Shown piece by piece: positions 16,469-25,298 of a DNA stretch of 64,000 bases. The position numbers were made by a program, and so were the translations under genes. Within the stretch, counting starts at the first letter, position 1. The number at the start of each line of letters is the position of its first letter. The notes under the pieces are model-generated. The model was not told where the DNA came from. It worked only from the letters and a program-made list of their open reading frames with translations, and did no database searches. This stretch comes from Vibrio penaeicida (GTDB taxonomy: Bacteria; Pseudomonadota; Gammaproteobacteria; Enterobacterales; Vibrionaceae): NCBI RefSeq assembly GCF_002933855.1, contig NZ_BFAQ01000055.1, positions 1 to 64,000 of the forward strand, given 5' to 3'.

Positions 16469-17740
16469 TTAACCGGAATTTATGGGTAGTGTGATTATGA
16501 ATGTTGTGCCCTGACCAATTTTACTTTCTACATCAATATTGCCTTTATGATTTTTTATAATGCCATAAGATACGGATAGACCTAGACCGGTTCCATCTCC
16601 AACGGGCTTTGTCGTGAAAAAAGGATCAAATATTTTGGAAATAATCTGATTTGGGATACCGTTTCCATTGTCGGAAATGGAGATTTTTACGTTATCATTT
16701 TTCTTTTGAACTTTAATTGATATTTTTCCTACATCATCAATCGCTTGGCTAGCATTCATTAGGATGTTGAGAATGACCTGATTGACTTGCATTGGCTGGC
16801 AATACACCTTGGGGAGATCGCAGTCGTAGTCTGTTTGAACTTCGATATTATATTTTATTTGGTTGTTCATGATTTTCAGCGTTGCTTCAATGCCTTCTTT
16901 GATACACGACTCTGTCCATTCAGCTTTGTCCACATGTGAAAAATCTTTCAAATTCTTAACTATCGACATCACTCTCGATGCTCCTTCAAGGGACTCACTA
17001 AGTAAGTCGGAGACATCGTCTTTTATAAAGTCGACTTGATAGTCATTTAATATGGACTGTATCTTTGTATGCAAATTTGGTGTTGAAGTGGCTAGGGTTT
17101 CAATTTTGCCTAATGCTGAAAGTAAGTCATCAGTGTACGTTTTTAGTGTTTGTAGGTTGGAATTAACAAACCCTACTGGATTGTTAATTTCATGGGCAAT
17201 CCCTGCGGATAACTGACCAATTGAAGCCATTTTCTCTGATTGAATCAATTGGGTCTGCGTCTCTTCAAGCTTTTTAATCAAATGCACTTGCTCTTCGTGC
17301 TCTTGCTTTATCTTATTTTTTGCAGAAACAAGTTGATGTTGCTGACTTGCCTGAATTGTGGCGTCGTGGACGCATATACAAACATGGTCAATTTCACCAT
17401 TGTCACTGTGAAATGGAATGACTTCGATGTTTTGGAACATTTTGTCTTCTTGACCCGAAACTGGTCTAGAACTTTTAAAAGGGAGCACATGTGGTTTTTG
17501 TTCCCACGAAGAAAAACTTGGGCTTTCAATAACAAGGGCTGTATCTATTTTTCTTTTTAAAAACTGCGCAGCATCAGGAAATATTTTAAGGATATCTGAC
17601 CCTGCCAACTGAAGCGAGTCGTAAACCGCTTGCGTCGAAAAGTAGTCATTAGCTTTTACTATTTTGTATTGTCGATTCACTATGCATATGGCAAATGAAA
17701 ATTGATCAATTAAATCTGATAGTAACAATTTTCCTTTCAT
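16469..17740 (-). CDS. soluble PAS histidine kinase
   Basis: A 423-aa cytoplasmic kinase. An N-terminal PAS domain (FAICIVNRQYKIVKANDYF, residues 10-125) is followed by a coiled coil (about 130-175). HisKA has the phospho-His in LSAGIAHEINNPVGF near residue 185. HATPase has N-box ILNILMNASQAI, G1 DNGNGIP and G2 DGTGLGLSVSYGI. RBS AGGAG. Last gene of the eight-gene signalling operon. Its H-box is nearly the same as those of the two other kinases in the operon, suggesting a shared phosphorylation target. No receiver is fused to it. Confidence 0.93.
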   Translation of the reverse strand: MKGKLLLSDLIDQFSFAICIVNRQYKIVKANDYFSTQAVYDSLQLAGSDILKIFPDAAQFLKRKIDTALVIESPSFSSWEQKPHVLPFKSSRPVSGQEDKMFQNIEVIPFHSDNGEIDHVCICVHDATIQASQQHQLVSAKNKIKQEHEEQVHLIKKLEETQTQLIQSEKMASIGQLSAGIAHEINNPVGFVNSNLQTLKTYTDDLLSALGKIETLATSTPNLHTKIQSILNDYQVDFIKDDVSDLLSESLEGASRVMSIVKNLKDFSHVDKAEWTESCIKEGIEATLKIMNNQIKYNIEVQTDYDCDLPKVYCQPMQVNQVILNILMNASQAIDDVGKISIKVQKKNDNVKISISDNGNGIPNQIISKIFDPFFTTKPVGDGTGLGLSVSYGIIKNHKGNIDVESKIGQGTTFIITLPINSG

Positions 17741-17751
17741 TGCAACTCTCC

Positions 17752-18330
17752 TTACATTAACTCATCAAGTTGCTCTATAACATTTTCTAAATCGTTATCT
17801 GCAAAACATACGACAGTCTTTGCCTCAAATGATGCTTCTTCTACGATAAAAGAAATCTCCATAATTAAAGCGAGATGCCAATCTGAAAGGGGGAGGGGTT
17901 GTTTAGATGGTTCAAAAATAACAGGAGAATGAATTTTCGTAGTGAGTTCCATCTGTTGACTTAACCCTTTCAAGCTAGCTCCAGATAAAATGTTTGAAAC
18001 ATCTAAGATGGAGTCGGCAATGAGATCGACGCTGGCGCTTTCCGTCTCTTCATTTAATGACAACACCACTTTGTGGCAACCTTCTTTCGAAAGGAGTGTT
18101 ATCAATTCACCATCTATACCACCAAAGAAAGATTGACGTGTAAAATAGTGTGTGGACTCTAGCTTCTCGATTTCTAACAAATCGTCATCGTTTGCTACAC
18201 GAATATTGGGAATAGAAAGAGTGACATGAAGGTCAATTAGTGTTGCAAGCTTGCTAGCGGCTCTTCCCATTGAGATATTCATGAGCTCTTGAAGCGCGTC
18301 TTTGTGATCGGGCGTAAATTCACTGTTCAT
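17752..18330 (-). CDS. CheC/CheX-like CheY phosphatase
   Basis: A 192-aa protein of the CheC family. The first helix carries the phosphatase pattern D-x3-E-x2-N in DALQELMNISMGRAASKLA (residues 11-29). A second half-motif in ADSILDVSNILSGASLKGL keeps Asn but has Asp in place of Glu. CheC proteins dephosphorylate CheY-P. Here the likely substrate is the CheY encoded immediately upstream, whose stop overlaps this start by 4 bases. It may also act on the two larger receivers in the operon. Confidence 0.85.
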   Translation of the reverse strand: MNSEFTPDHKDALQELMNISMGRAASKLATLIDLHVTLSIPNIRVANDDDLLEIEKLESTHYFTRQSFFGGIDGELITLLSKEGCHKVVLSLNEETESASVDLIADSILDVSNILSGASLKGLSQQMELTTKIHSPVIFEPSKQPLPLSDWHLALIMEISFIVEEASFEAKTVVCFADNDLENVIEQLDELM

Positions 18331-18686
18331 AATAAGCCCACCTCATGTAAAGCTTCGTCAAGAAGATTCTTATCAATCGGTTTTTTCAAAAACTTTGCAG
18401 CACCGAGTCGATTCACTCGCTCTTGAGCTTTGGGTTGGATATCTGCACTAACGACAAATATAATGCTTTTTGCGTCTTGTTCATGAAGATATTCGAGAAC
18501 TTCAAAGCCATCCATTTCAGGCATAGTGAGGTCAAGGAACAGTATATCCGCCTTTCCTTGTTCATATAACTCTATTGCTTCTCTGCCATTAACGCCTTCA
18601 CTTATATTGTCAGTCCAATGTTCGGGGAGTACACGTATCACAGATTTTCGGGATAACTTTGAATCATCGACTACGGAAACTTTCAT
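18327..18686 (-). CDS. CheY-like single-domain response regulator
   Basis: A 119-aa stand-alone receiver. It has the acidic pair in SVVDDSKLSRK, phospho-Asp in ILFLDLTMPEMDG, Ser at the switch Thr position in FVVSADIQ, and Lys in FLKKPID. RBS GGAGG. It is encoded between the HDOD regulator and CheC in the signalling operon, so it could be a phosphate shuttle or sink among the operon's three kinases rather than a flagellar CheY. No flagellar or chemotaxis genes are nearby. Confidence 0.93.
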   Translation of the reverse strand: MKVSVVDDSKLSRKSVIRVLPEHWTDNISEGVNGREAIELYEQGKADILFLDLTMPEMDGFEVLEYLHEQDAKSIIFVVSADIQPKAQERVNRLGAAKFLKKPIDKNLLDEALHEVGLL

Positions 18687-18723
18687 AGCCTACCTCCATA
18701 TTTCGAGAGATTTGTTAATGGCT

Positions 18724-19842
18724 TTATACTAATGTTAATGTTTTATATGCTATTTTTTTCAATTTTAAATTATCAATTGTCATTAGAAATTTTGATGCAT
18801 CGTTCTTTTCCATCTGAAATATTTTTTGTGAGATATACAATATGTTGCTTAAGGTGCAATTGCGATCATTTGTGTCTCTATATTTGTCGCAACGTATAAG
18901 GGTGTCACTGATTTCCAATTGCATTCCCCATAAAGTTGACAGGTAAGATGAAACTAAAGCGGTGGTCGTATAGCCAGAAATTTTTTCATCTTGTTGCTTA
19001 AGAAAATCAGAGTGATTACAAACGATTACACCTAGTGAATGCATAAGAGCTGCTGTAAACAAGTTGCTTTGAGTGTCTACTGGCAAAGCCATATTACTAG
19101 CGATAGATTTTGCTAATGTTGCGATTTGAAAGGCTTTGTCGGCTTCCTCTTTGTGATCAGCTCTGTTTATCAAATAGGAACCTTTAAACTCACATAAAAG
19201 TGTCATTGCTATATCGATTAAATTATCGGTTCCAATGCGGGCAATGGCTTCACTTAGATCGGATGTGGAAACGCGAAAACCAAGATAGGCTGAATTTGCA
19301 ACTTGGACGATGCGAGCCGCAAGGCTTGGTTCTGCTGCAACAATGGAAGCAGCATCTTGAATGGTACAACCTTTTTTAAGTTTAGTTTTGAGGCGCCTAA
19401 CGGACTCTGTGAGTATGGGCAAATCAATTTTTCCCAGATGTGCTCGGAAGTCGTCATTTATAGGAAGTTGAAAAAGTCTTTCCGTACATTCCAGTAATTT
19501 TAGGTAATCATCATCTTGGCAAGGCTTCGAGAGTACAAAGTGAGAGTATTTGTGGGCAAGTTGATAGGTCTTTGTATCAACGTCACCTGTTAGTAATGCA
19601 CGAATACAATGGGAGTGATTCGCTTTAAAATGGTTTAGGACTGTTTCTCCATTTGTGTGGGGCATCAGCATATCTGTTAACACAACATGTATTGGCAGCG
19701 CTTGCTCCCTATGCGCTAACACCGCTTTTGAATCGACCTCGGAGTATATCTTCCATTCTGGGCGTAGCCTTCTTAGAGTTCTTACGGTTGCTCTTAGGGA
19801 AAGCTGGTCGTCATCAATGCATAATATGTTCAATTGAGTCAT
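18724..19842 (-). CDS. response regulator with HDOD output domain
   Basis: A 372-aa protein. The receiver (residues 1-120) has CIDDDQLSLR, VVLTDMLMPHTNGE (phospho-Asp), LLTGD and LSKPC. HDOD (about 135-330) has TIQDAASIVAAEPSLAARIVQVANSAYLG and AIARIGTDNLIDIAMTLL. HDOD domains lack catalytic HD residues and act through protein contacts or ligand binding in signalling. RBS AGGAA. In the middle of the signalling operon. Confidence 0.9.
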   Translation of the reverse strand: MTQLNILCIDDDQLSLRATVRTLRRLRPEWKIYSEVDSKAVLAHREQALPIHVVLTDMLMPHTNGETVLNHFKANHSHCIRALLTGDVDTKTYQLAHKYSHFVLSKPCQDDDYLKLLECTERLFQLPINDDFRAHLGKIDLPILTESVRRLKTKLKKGCTIQDAASIVAAEPSLAARIVQVANSAYLGFRVSTSDLSEAIARIGTDNLIDIAMTLLCEFKGSYLINRADHKEEADKAFQIATLAKSIASNMALPVDTQSNLFTAALMHSLGVIVCNHSDFLKQQDEKISGYTTTALVSSYLSTLWGMQLEISDTLIRCDKYRDTNDRNCTLSNILYISQKIFQMEKNDASKFLMTIDNLKLKKIAYKTLTLV

Positions 19843-19890
19843 TGCATTTCCTAAATATTTCTGAAAATAACTGAATTTCTTGCTTGTCCA

Positions 19891-21186
19891 CTAGATGAAA
19901 AACGCTAATTGGATTCCAGCTTGATTCTCAATATCGCGAAGTCTAGCTATGGTTGCCTGATTTATTTCGCTGCCTGCAGTAAGCACTGTTGTACCATTTT
20001 GGAGCGTAAGATCTTGCTTCAATATGTCACCATCTTTTAATTCATTGGAACTGACACAATACTCTATTTCATGCATATCATCTTGAGGTCTTACCTTCAT
20101 TACTTCACTAAACGCCTTAACAACGTTACGGTCATACACCTTCCCACAGTGATTTTCTAAATATTTAGCAGCCGCAAACGGTGACTTTTTTGAAAGATTG
20201 TTTTCACCAGCAATCATATATTCATAGTCTTTTACTACTCTTATTATCCGAGAGGAAAGCGGGATATCTTCGCCTTTCAAATGGTCTGGAAAACCAGTTC
20301 CATCGTAATTTTCATCTTGAAATCTTATAACGGGTGCTAGGCTTTGAAATTTTTTCAAACTGGTTAGAATTTCTGCACCGAGCTCAGGATTGTTAGAGGG
20401 CGCTATGTGAGTGTGCTGGAAGTTTTGAGTCGATTGATTGTTGTCTTTTCCTATTAGTCCCAGCTTATGCATAATTGCACCGAGATAAGTTTGATTGATT
20501 TGTGTTTCATTGCTATCAAGAAAAATTGCGACTTGTTTACTTAGATAAGCGATTCGATCTAAAGACTGAGAAGTTGTTCCAACTCTATGCCCAACAAGCG
20601 ATGTAACTAGAGAAAGCACATCTTTGAGTAATGTTGATCTGGTTTTCACCGAAAGTTCTAATTTCTTGTGTGAGTCTTTTAATGCGGCTGTTCTGGCTTG
20701 AACTTTTTCTTCTAAAGATGAATTTGCCTTGTTTAGCTCTTCATTTTTCTCTTCTAACTCAGATGCAAGCCTTAATCGCTCCTCTTGAAGCTCGTAAAAC
20801 TCATGCGAACGAATCAAAGTTAGCTTAAGGTTTTCATTATCCCAAGGTTTGCAAAGGTAATTATTCACACCACCTTCGTTGATTGCCCGCATTGTTGCAT
20901 CAATGTCGGCATAACCGGTTAGAAGTACCCTTACGCTATTGGGCTGCATTTTTTTTGCCTGTGCAAAGAAGTCGGCACCATCCATTTCGGGCATTCTCAT
21001 ATCAGAAACCATTAAGGGAACTGGATGGTCTTCTAAGTGAGCTAGAGCATGGTGAGGGTCTGTAAAAGAGATGACATCAAAATCTCGTCGCAAAACTCTA
21101 GTTAGAGCTCTAATAATATCTTCTTCATCATCTAACAGAAGTAGTTTGGGCTTTTTCTTAAATGTTTCAGCATTTATTCCATCCAT
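19891..21186 (-). CDS. response regulator with degenerate HD-GYP domain
   Basis: A 431-aa protein. Receiver at residues 8-130 (LLLDDEEDIIRALTR, LMVSDMRMPEMDG, VLLTGYAD, YLCKPWD), coiled coil at 140-190, HD-GYP-like domain at 195-400. The metal and catalytic positions are lost: the HD pair reads HK (IMHKLGLIGK), the later His positions read N and Q, and GYP reads GFP (YDGTGFP). It should not hydrolyse c-di-GMP and may bind a nucleotide or partner instead. A short C-terminal extension follows. ATG at 21186 chosen for the GGAG site. In the signalling operon. Confidence 0.9.
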   Translation of the reverse strand: MDGINAETFKKKPKLLLLDDEEDIIRALTRVLRRDFDVISFTDPHHALAHLEDHPVPLMVSDMRMPEMDGADFFAQAKKMQPNSVRVLLTGYADIDATMRAINEGGVNNYLCKPWDNENLKLTLIRSHEFYELQEERLRLASELEEKNEELNKANSSLEEKVQARTAALKDSHKKLELSVKTRSTLLKDVLSLVTSLVGHRVGTTSQSLDRIAYLSKQVAIFLDSNETQINQTYLGAIMHKLGLIGKDNNQSTQNFQHTHIAPSNNPELGAEILTSLKKFQSLAPVIRFQDENYDGTGFPDHLKGEDIPLSSRIIRVVKDYEYMIAGENNLSKKSPFAAAKYLENHCGKVYDRNVVKAFSEVMKVRPQDDMHEIEYCVSSNELKDGDILKQDLTLQNGTTVLTAGSEINQATIARLRDIENQAGIQLAFFI

Positions 21187-21347
21187 GGTGATCTCCACTA
21201 CTTGTTAATTTTTCATTACTTTAAGAGTAGTTGATATATAGTGACTGGCAAAGAAAACGGTATTTTCTTGAGCTGAATTTGATATGACTATTTGAATACT
21301 GCAGATCTAGAACAGTCCCTTAGGTATAAGCAAAAGTACAACTCGTC

Positions 21348-22307
21348 TTACATCCCTGGAAGCAAAATAGTAAAAGTCGTACCTATGCCAACTTCACTCG
21401 CTACTTCTATAGAACCTTTGTGATTTTTTATTATTTCATAACTTATTGATAAGCCCAGCCCAGTACCTTTTCCTACTTCTTTTGTTGTGAAAAACGGTTC
21501 AAAGATATGAGCAAGATCTTCTGCCTTTATGCCTTTTCCTGTGTCTTTAATACTTATTTTTACCCAATCTTTGTCACCCATATCTATGGGTTCTGTTGTG
21601 ATAGTGAATACTCCTTTATCTGGTGTCGCGTGTTTTGCATTTACAAAAAGGTTAATGAATACTTGCTGTAGCTGAGAGTATGAGCCTTTAACACTGGGTA
21701 TATTCTGTATGTTTTTATTTACGGCAATAGAATGTTTGAGTTCGCTATGTACCACATTAAGAGAGTTTTCTAAGCAATCTTGAATATTGACCTCTGCGTA
21801 TTCGCTAGTACCTTTGTGCGAGGCTTTTTTAAACGTAAGAGAAATTTCTTTTATTCTGTTTAATCCCTGTATCGTTTCGGACAACAACTCTTTTATGTCT
21901 ACGATAGTTAGGGTAATCTCTGCCGACTGACGATGAGCTAAATAAGCCTGCAAACCTATAGCGCTGTCTTTATTCTGCAAGGCCACCTGATCGAGGTCGA
22001 TCAAGTCTTGAATGTATGATCTGAGTTGATTCAAATTAGACATGGCGTAGCTAACTGGGTTATTTATTTCATGAGTGATACCAGCTGCTAGCTGTCCAAT
22101 GGCTGCCATTTTTTCACTGTGGATCATTTGATCTCGTAAATTTTGAACGCTCAGCAGAGTTTCTTGTAGTTTCCCAAGACTTTCATACAGCTCTCTAGAC
22201 TTAGTTTCTAAGAGTTTTTCAGCTTCTTTGCGTATTTTTTTTTCACGAGAATAAGCGCGCTTGTAATACTCAAGCTCTTCGTTTTTTGGTCCGCTTTTTT
22301 CATTCAT
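21348..22307 (-). CDS. soluble histidine kinase with coiled-coil N-terminus
   Basis: A 319-aa kinase with no sensor domain. Residues 1-65 are a charged coiled coil (YYKRAYSREKKIRKEAEKLL). HisKA has LAAGITHEINNPVSYAMSN (phospho-His near 77). HATPase has INLFVNAKHAT, KDTGKGI and GKGTGLGLSISYEI. RBS AGGA. With no sensor of its own, it probably relies on partner proteins or forms mixed dimers with the other operon kinases, whose H-boxes are almost the same. Gaps of 128 and 161 bases flank it within the operon. Confidence 0.92.
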   Translation of the reverse strand: MNEKSGPKNEELEYYKRAYSREKKIRKEAEKLLETKSRELYESLGKLQETLLSVQNLRDQMIHSEKMAAIGQLAAGITHEINNPVSYAMSNLNQLRSYIQDLIDLDQVALQNKDSAIGLQAYLAHRQSAEITLTIVDIKELLSETIQGLNRIKEISLTFKKASHKGTSEYAEVNIQDCLENSLNVVHSELKHSIAVNKNIQNIPSVKGSYSQLQQVFINLFVNAKHATPDKGVFTITTEPIDMGDKDWVKISIKDTGKGIKAEDLAHIFEPFFTTKEVGKGTGLGLSISYEIIKNHKGSIEVASEVGIGTTFTILLPGM

Positions 22308-22435
22308 ATCAAATGATTCCTGTGAATTTTATAAAGATGCTTTTGAACGTTAGGACAATCATTTCTTATTGGGCATTCTCCACTTTGATTCAGTTTGTTG
22401 AATCAATAAAAGCTAGGGTCAACAAATCTAAGTAA

Positions 22436-24115
22436 CTAAGGAGCATTTGTTCCCGTTTTTAATTCATTTAGTGGGCTCACGTGGTTTGAAGCATCAGCAT
22501 GCTTAAAAACTTTTGGTAGAGTAATCGTTATGGTTGTACCCCGCTGAAGCTGACTTTCTACCTCAATACTTCCTTTGTGTTGCTCTACTATGTTGTGAGC
22601 AAGCGTTAAACCTAGCCCAGTTCCTTCACCGATGTTTCTAGAAGAAAAAAATGGATCAAATATTTGTGTTAGTTGTTTAGGTGCAATTCCAACACCACTA
22701 TCTCTCACCATAATTTTTACTGATTGATCAACCAATTGTGTTTCTACTAAAACATGTTCTAAGGAATCTCCTTGCATAGATTGAAGCGCGTTTTTTAATA
22801 CAGCATTGATGGCCTGTTTAAGTTCCGTCTGATTACACAACACAACACTTCTGATCGGAGTCTTCAAATCAATTTTGATTGAACTAGGGTACTCAAATTT
22901 GACTTGCTCACAACATTGTTTAAGTACCTCTTCTAGATTGGATTCTGTTTGGGGAGAATCTTTTTGGTACATCGAATAGCTCTTAAGCCCTAGAACTATA
23001 TCTCTTACTCGGTGGGTATTCGTAATGGCATCCTTTAGTGCTTCTCCTATATCTTGTTCAATAAAATCCATATCTTGATAGTCGATCCATTCTTTCAAGG
23101 ATACTATTGATTTCTCTCTTTTAATCTCATCTATTTCACTTAAGGCGTTAGACTGTAAGGCAACTAAATTTCTATAGCAGTCTAGGTATTCTCGAATCGT
23201 TTGAAGGTTGCTATCAACAGAGCCTATGGGGTTGTTGATTTCGTGGGCGAACCCTGCGGCCATGGTTCCGATTGAAGCCATCTTTTCACTTTGTATTAAT
23301 TTGCCCTGAGTTTTTTTAAGCTTGTTGTTGGTATCAATTAAGTCTTCATTGTTCTGCTTCAATTCTACTGTTCTTTCTCGGACGGTATCCTCCAGTGAAC
23401 TGTTAAGAGTTTCCAATTGCTGTTGGTAATTTTGACTGGCATTTTCTGAATTGGTCAGTTTTGTAACCATGGAGTTGAAAGCTTTAGCAAGATGCGATAT
23501 TTCGTCGCTTCCAGAATCATCCACTTGAATATCTCGGCGCCCTTTTGCTAGCTTTTCAGCTGCTTTCTCTAATAGGGTTAACCGCTTTGTTAAAAAAGCT
23601 CCAAGAACATAAGAAAACAAAGCAACTAGAGCCATTTCACCTAGGACAATAAAAAAGCTCCATTTTTTGGCTTCATCTATTTGCTTATTTAAGTAAGTCA
23701 TATCTAATCCAATACGTACTGATCCGTATTTGATTTCAGATTCTTGTATCGGATACGCTACGTCGAATACACCATCTGTTACATGCTCTGCAGTGAGCTC
23801 GGGTGAGGATTTTCCTTGAAGGTTATCGTGACCGAGTTTTGCGAGTGGACTGCCGTTTTCCCCAATTACCTCTACATATACAATGTCTGGATTAGACATG
23901 AGTTCCTGAGTGAATGATTCTAATGAAGCAAGATCCCATGATAAGACCGCATCTTTAACTGAACTTGCGAATAGTCTCGCTGTAGTTTCTCCGCGCTTAG
24001 TCAACCCCTCGTAGTTTGTTGTTTTGAGGAAATCTAAAGTGAGCGTTATCAGCATCGCAAGTAGTACTGCTTCAATCAATGCGATCCCGAGTATGGTTTT
24101 CAGCCGGAGAGACAT
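22436..24115 (-). CDS. membrane histidine kinase paired with a PhnD-like protein
   Basis: A 559-aa kinase. Helices at about 7-29 and 152-174 bracket a periplasmic domain of about 120 residues that includes VEVIGENGSPLAKLG (single-cache-like). HAMP at 175-228 (LTLLEKAAEKLAKGRRDI), coiled coil at 225-275, H-box MAAGFAHEINNPIGSVDSN near 287, N-box AVLKNALQSM, G1 RDSGVGI, G2 GEGTGLGLTLAHNIV. The ATG lies 4 bases after the stop of the periplasmic binding-protein gene, with RBS GGAG, so the pair is probably a ligand-sensing complex like TorT-TorS or LuxP-LuxQ. Confidence 0.92.
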   Translation of the reverse strand: MSLRLKTILGIALIEAVLLAMLITLTLDFLKTTNYEGLTKRGETTARLFASSVKDAVLSWDLASLESFTQELMSNPDIVYVEVIGENGSPLAKLGHDNLQGKSSPELTAEHVTDGVFDVAYPIQESEIKYGSVRIGLDMTYLNKQIDEAKKWSFFIVLGEMALVALFSYVLGAFLTKRLTLLEKAAEKLAKGRRDIQVDDSGSDEISHLAKAFNSMVTKLTNSENASQNYQQQLETLNSSLEDTVRERTVELKQNNEDLIDTNNKLKKTQGKLIQSEKMASIGTMAAGFAHEINNPIGSVDSNLQTIREYLDCYRNLVALQSNALSEIDEIKREKSIVSLKEWIDYQDMDFIEQDIGEALKDAITNTHRVRDIVLGLKSYSMYQKDSPQTESNLEEVLKQCCEQVKFEYPSSIKIDLKTPIRSVVLCNQTELKQAINAVLKNALQSMQGDSLEHVLVETQLVDQSVKIMVRDSGVGIAPKQLTQIFDPFFSSRNIGEGTGLGLTLAHNIVEQHKGSIEVESQLQRGTTITITLPKVFKHADASNHVSPLNELKTGTNAP

Positions 24116-24119
24116 ATTG

Positions 24120-24941
24120 TTATTGCTCCAAAAAATGGCTCAGTAATTTAATATCAAGTGATCTTACGTCATCCCAATCGCTGTCCTTAGCTTCTGAAAT
24201 CGCTTTAAAGTTAATGGTTTTCAAAAGTTTTAACCCTTCTGGGCTGTTATTCATCTCGAGTATTACGGAACGTATATCGCTAATCACTTGTGGGTCTAAG
24301 GTAGGTAAAGCGGCAAAGGCGTGAGGGGTATACTCTGGAGTATCCCAGAGAACTTTGAGTGACGAGCGAACTTTTGGTGATGTGTTGTTAAATGTTCGAT
24401 AAACTCCGCCTCCTGCTGGGAATATACCTTTCGATACAGCGAGATAAACAGAATCGTGAGATGAAACATAAGTGGGTTTGAAGTTGATCCCATCTTGTGC
24501 CATTTTGGCTCGTGGCAAGACGCTTGCCGCAAAGGCTGCTGGTGATGGAAAAGCAAGATTTTTCTTGTTTAGCTCACTTAACTCTTGTATTGGGCTGTCG
24601 TTCTTAACAACAATTATCCCTTTTATTTTTTTGTCTTTCTGTTTTGCGAATGCTTCATAGCCAGGACGTACACTGAAAACGGTGTAGTGATAAGGATTCA
24701 TGTAAGCGAGATCGTATTGACCTTCAAGTAGGCGCTTTTCAAACGTAGGTATGTCTTTTGCGGTAGCAAACAAAATAGTGTGACCAGTTTTTTCGCTTAT
24801 GTATTTAAAAATAGGTCCCCATTTGGCGGCTAATTTTTTTGCTGATTGCTGCGGTACTATTCCAAATGTTAACTCTGCAGACCAAATTGATGAAGAGAAC
24901 AAGAAAGCAATAAGTAGAAAATAAGTGCGAGTTGTATACAT
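24120..24941 (-). CDS. PhnD-like periplasmic binding protein (sensor partner)
   Basis: A 273-aa exported protein. Signal peptide at residues 1-21 (cleavage near SIWSA), then a phosphonate-binding-like fold: LTFGIVPQQSAKKLAAKWGPI, LLEGQYDLAYMNPYHYTVF, FPSPAAFAASVLPRAKM and SKGIFPAGGGVYRTF. Transport relatives sit beside permease and ATPase genes. None is here, and the next gene is a membrane kinase 4 bases away. It therefore probably reports a ligand (phosphonate, phosphite or another oxyanion) to that kinase. First gene of the eight-gene operon. Confidence 0.88.
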   Translation of the reverse strand: MYTTRTYFLLIAFLFSSSIWSAELTFGIVPQQSAKKLAAKWGPIFKYISEKTGHTILFATAKDIPTFEKRLLEGQYDLAYMNPYHYTVFSVRPGYEAFAKQKDKKIKGIIVVKNDSPIQELSELNKKNLAFPSPAAFAASVLPRAKMAQDGINFKPTYVSSHDSVYLAVSKGIFPAGGGVYRTFNNTSPKVRSSLKVLWDTPEYTPHAFAALPTLDPQVISDIRSVILEMNNSPEGLKLLKTINFKAISEAKDSDWDDVRSLDIKLLSHFLEQ

Positions 24942-25298
24942 GATTGACCTTACGAGTTACCTAAATGTTTAATACTAAAAAGATAGTACATAACTTTTAG
25001 ATTGGAAATTTGTAGAAGAAATCTGCTTGTAACTATTTCAAGTTTAACTGTGATAATTAATTCTGAAGCTCGACAGTAATCCGCATAGCGTTTTCAGTAG
25101 AATCTATTGATATACAGTTAGTTTATTAAAAAAAACGTTCACATGTTTCTTTGATAGAAAACACGTATCTAAGATAATGGGGAACAGCTGCACATGTTTT
25201 TGCTCTTAAGAAAGCAGAAAACTCTGGATATTCAAGAGTAAGATCAGCTTGAACACCATCCCAATGGATGCAAATTACATTTATCAAAAGGAAAGGTA
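24942..25298. promoter_or_regulatory. divergent promoter region, signalling operon / MFS gene
   Basis: A 357-base gene-free stretch between divergent units. On the plus strand, TTGATA (25151-25156) and GATAAT (25173-25178) with a 16-base spacer make a plausible sigma-70 promoter for the MFS gene, giving a leader of about 110 bases. I see no clear promoter or operator for the signalling operon. Confidence 0.45.

Noticed and set aside
18327..18686. Flagellar chemotaxis CheY
   Set aside because: No che, fli or mot genes are nearby, and the gene lies within a sensor kinase operon.
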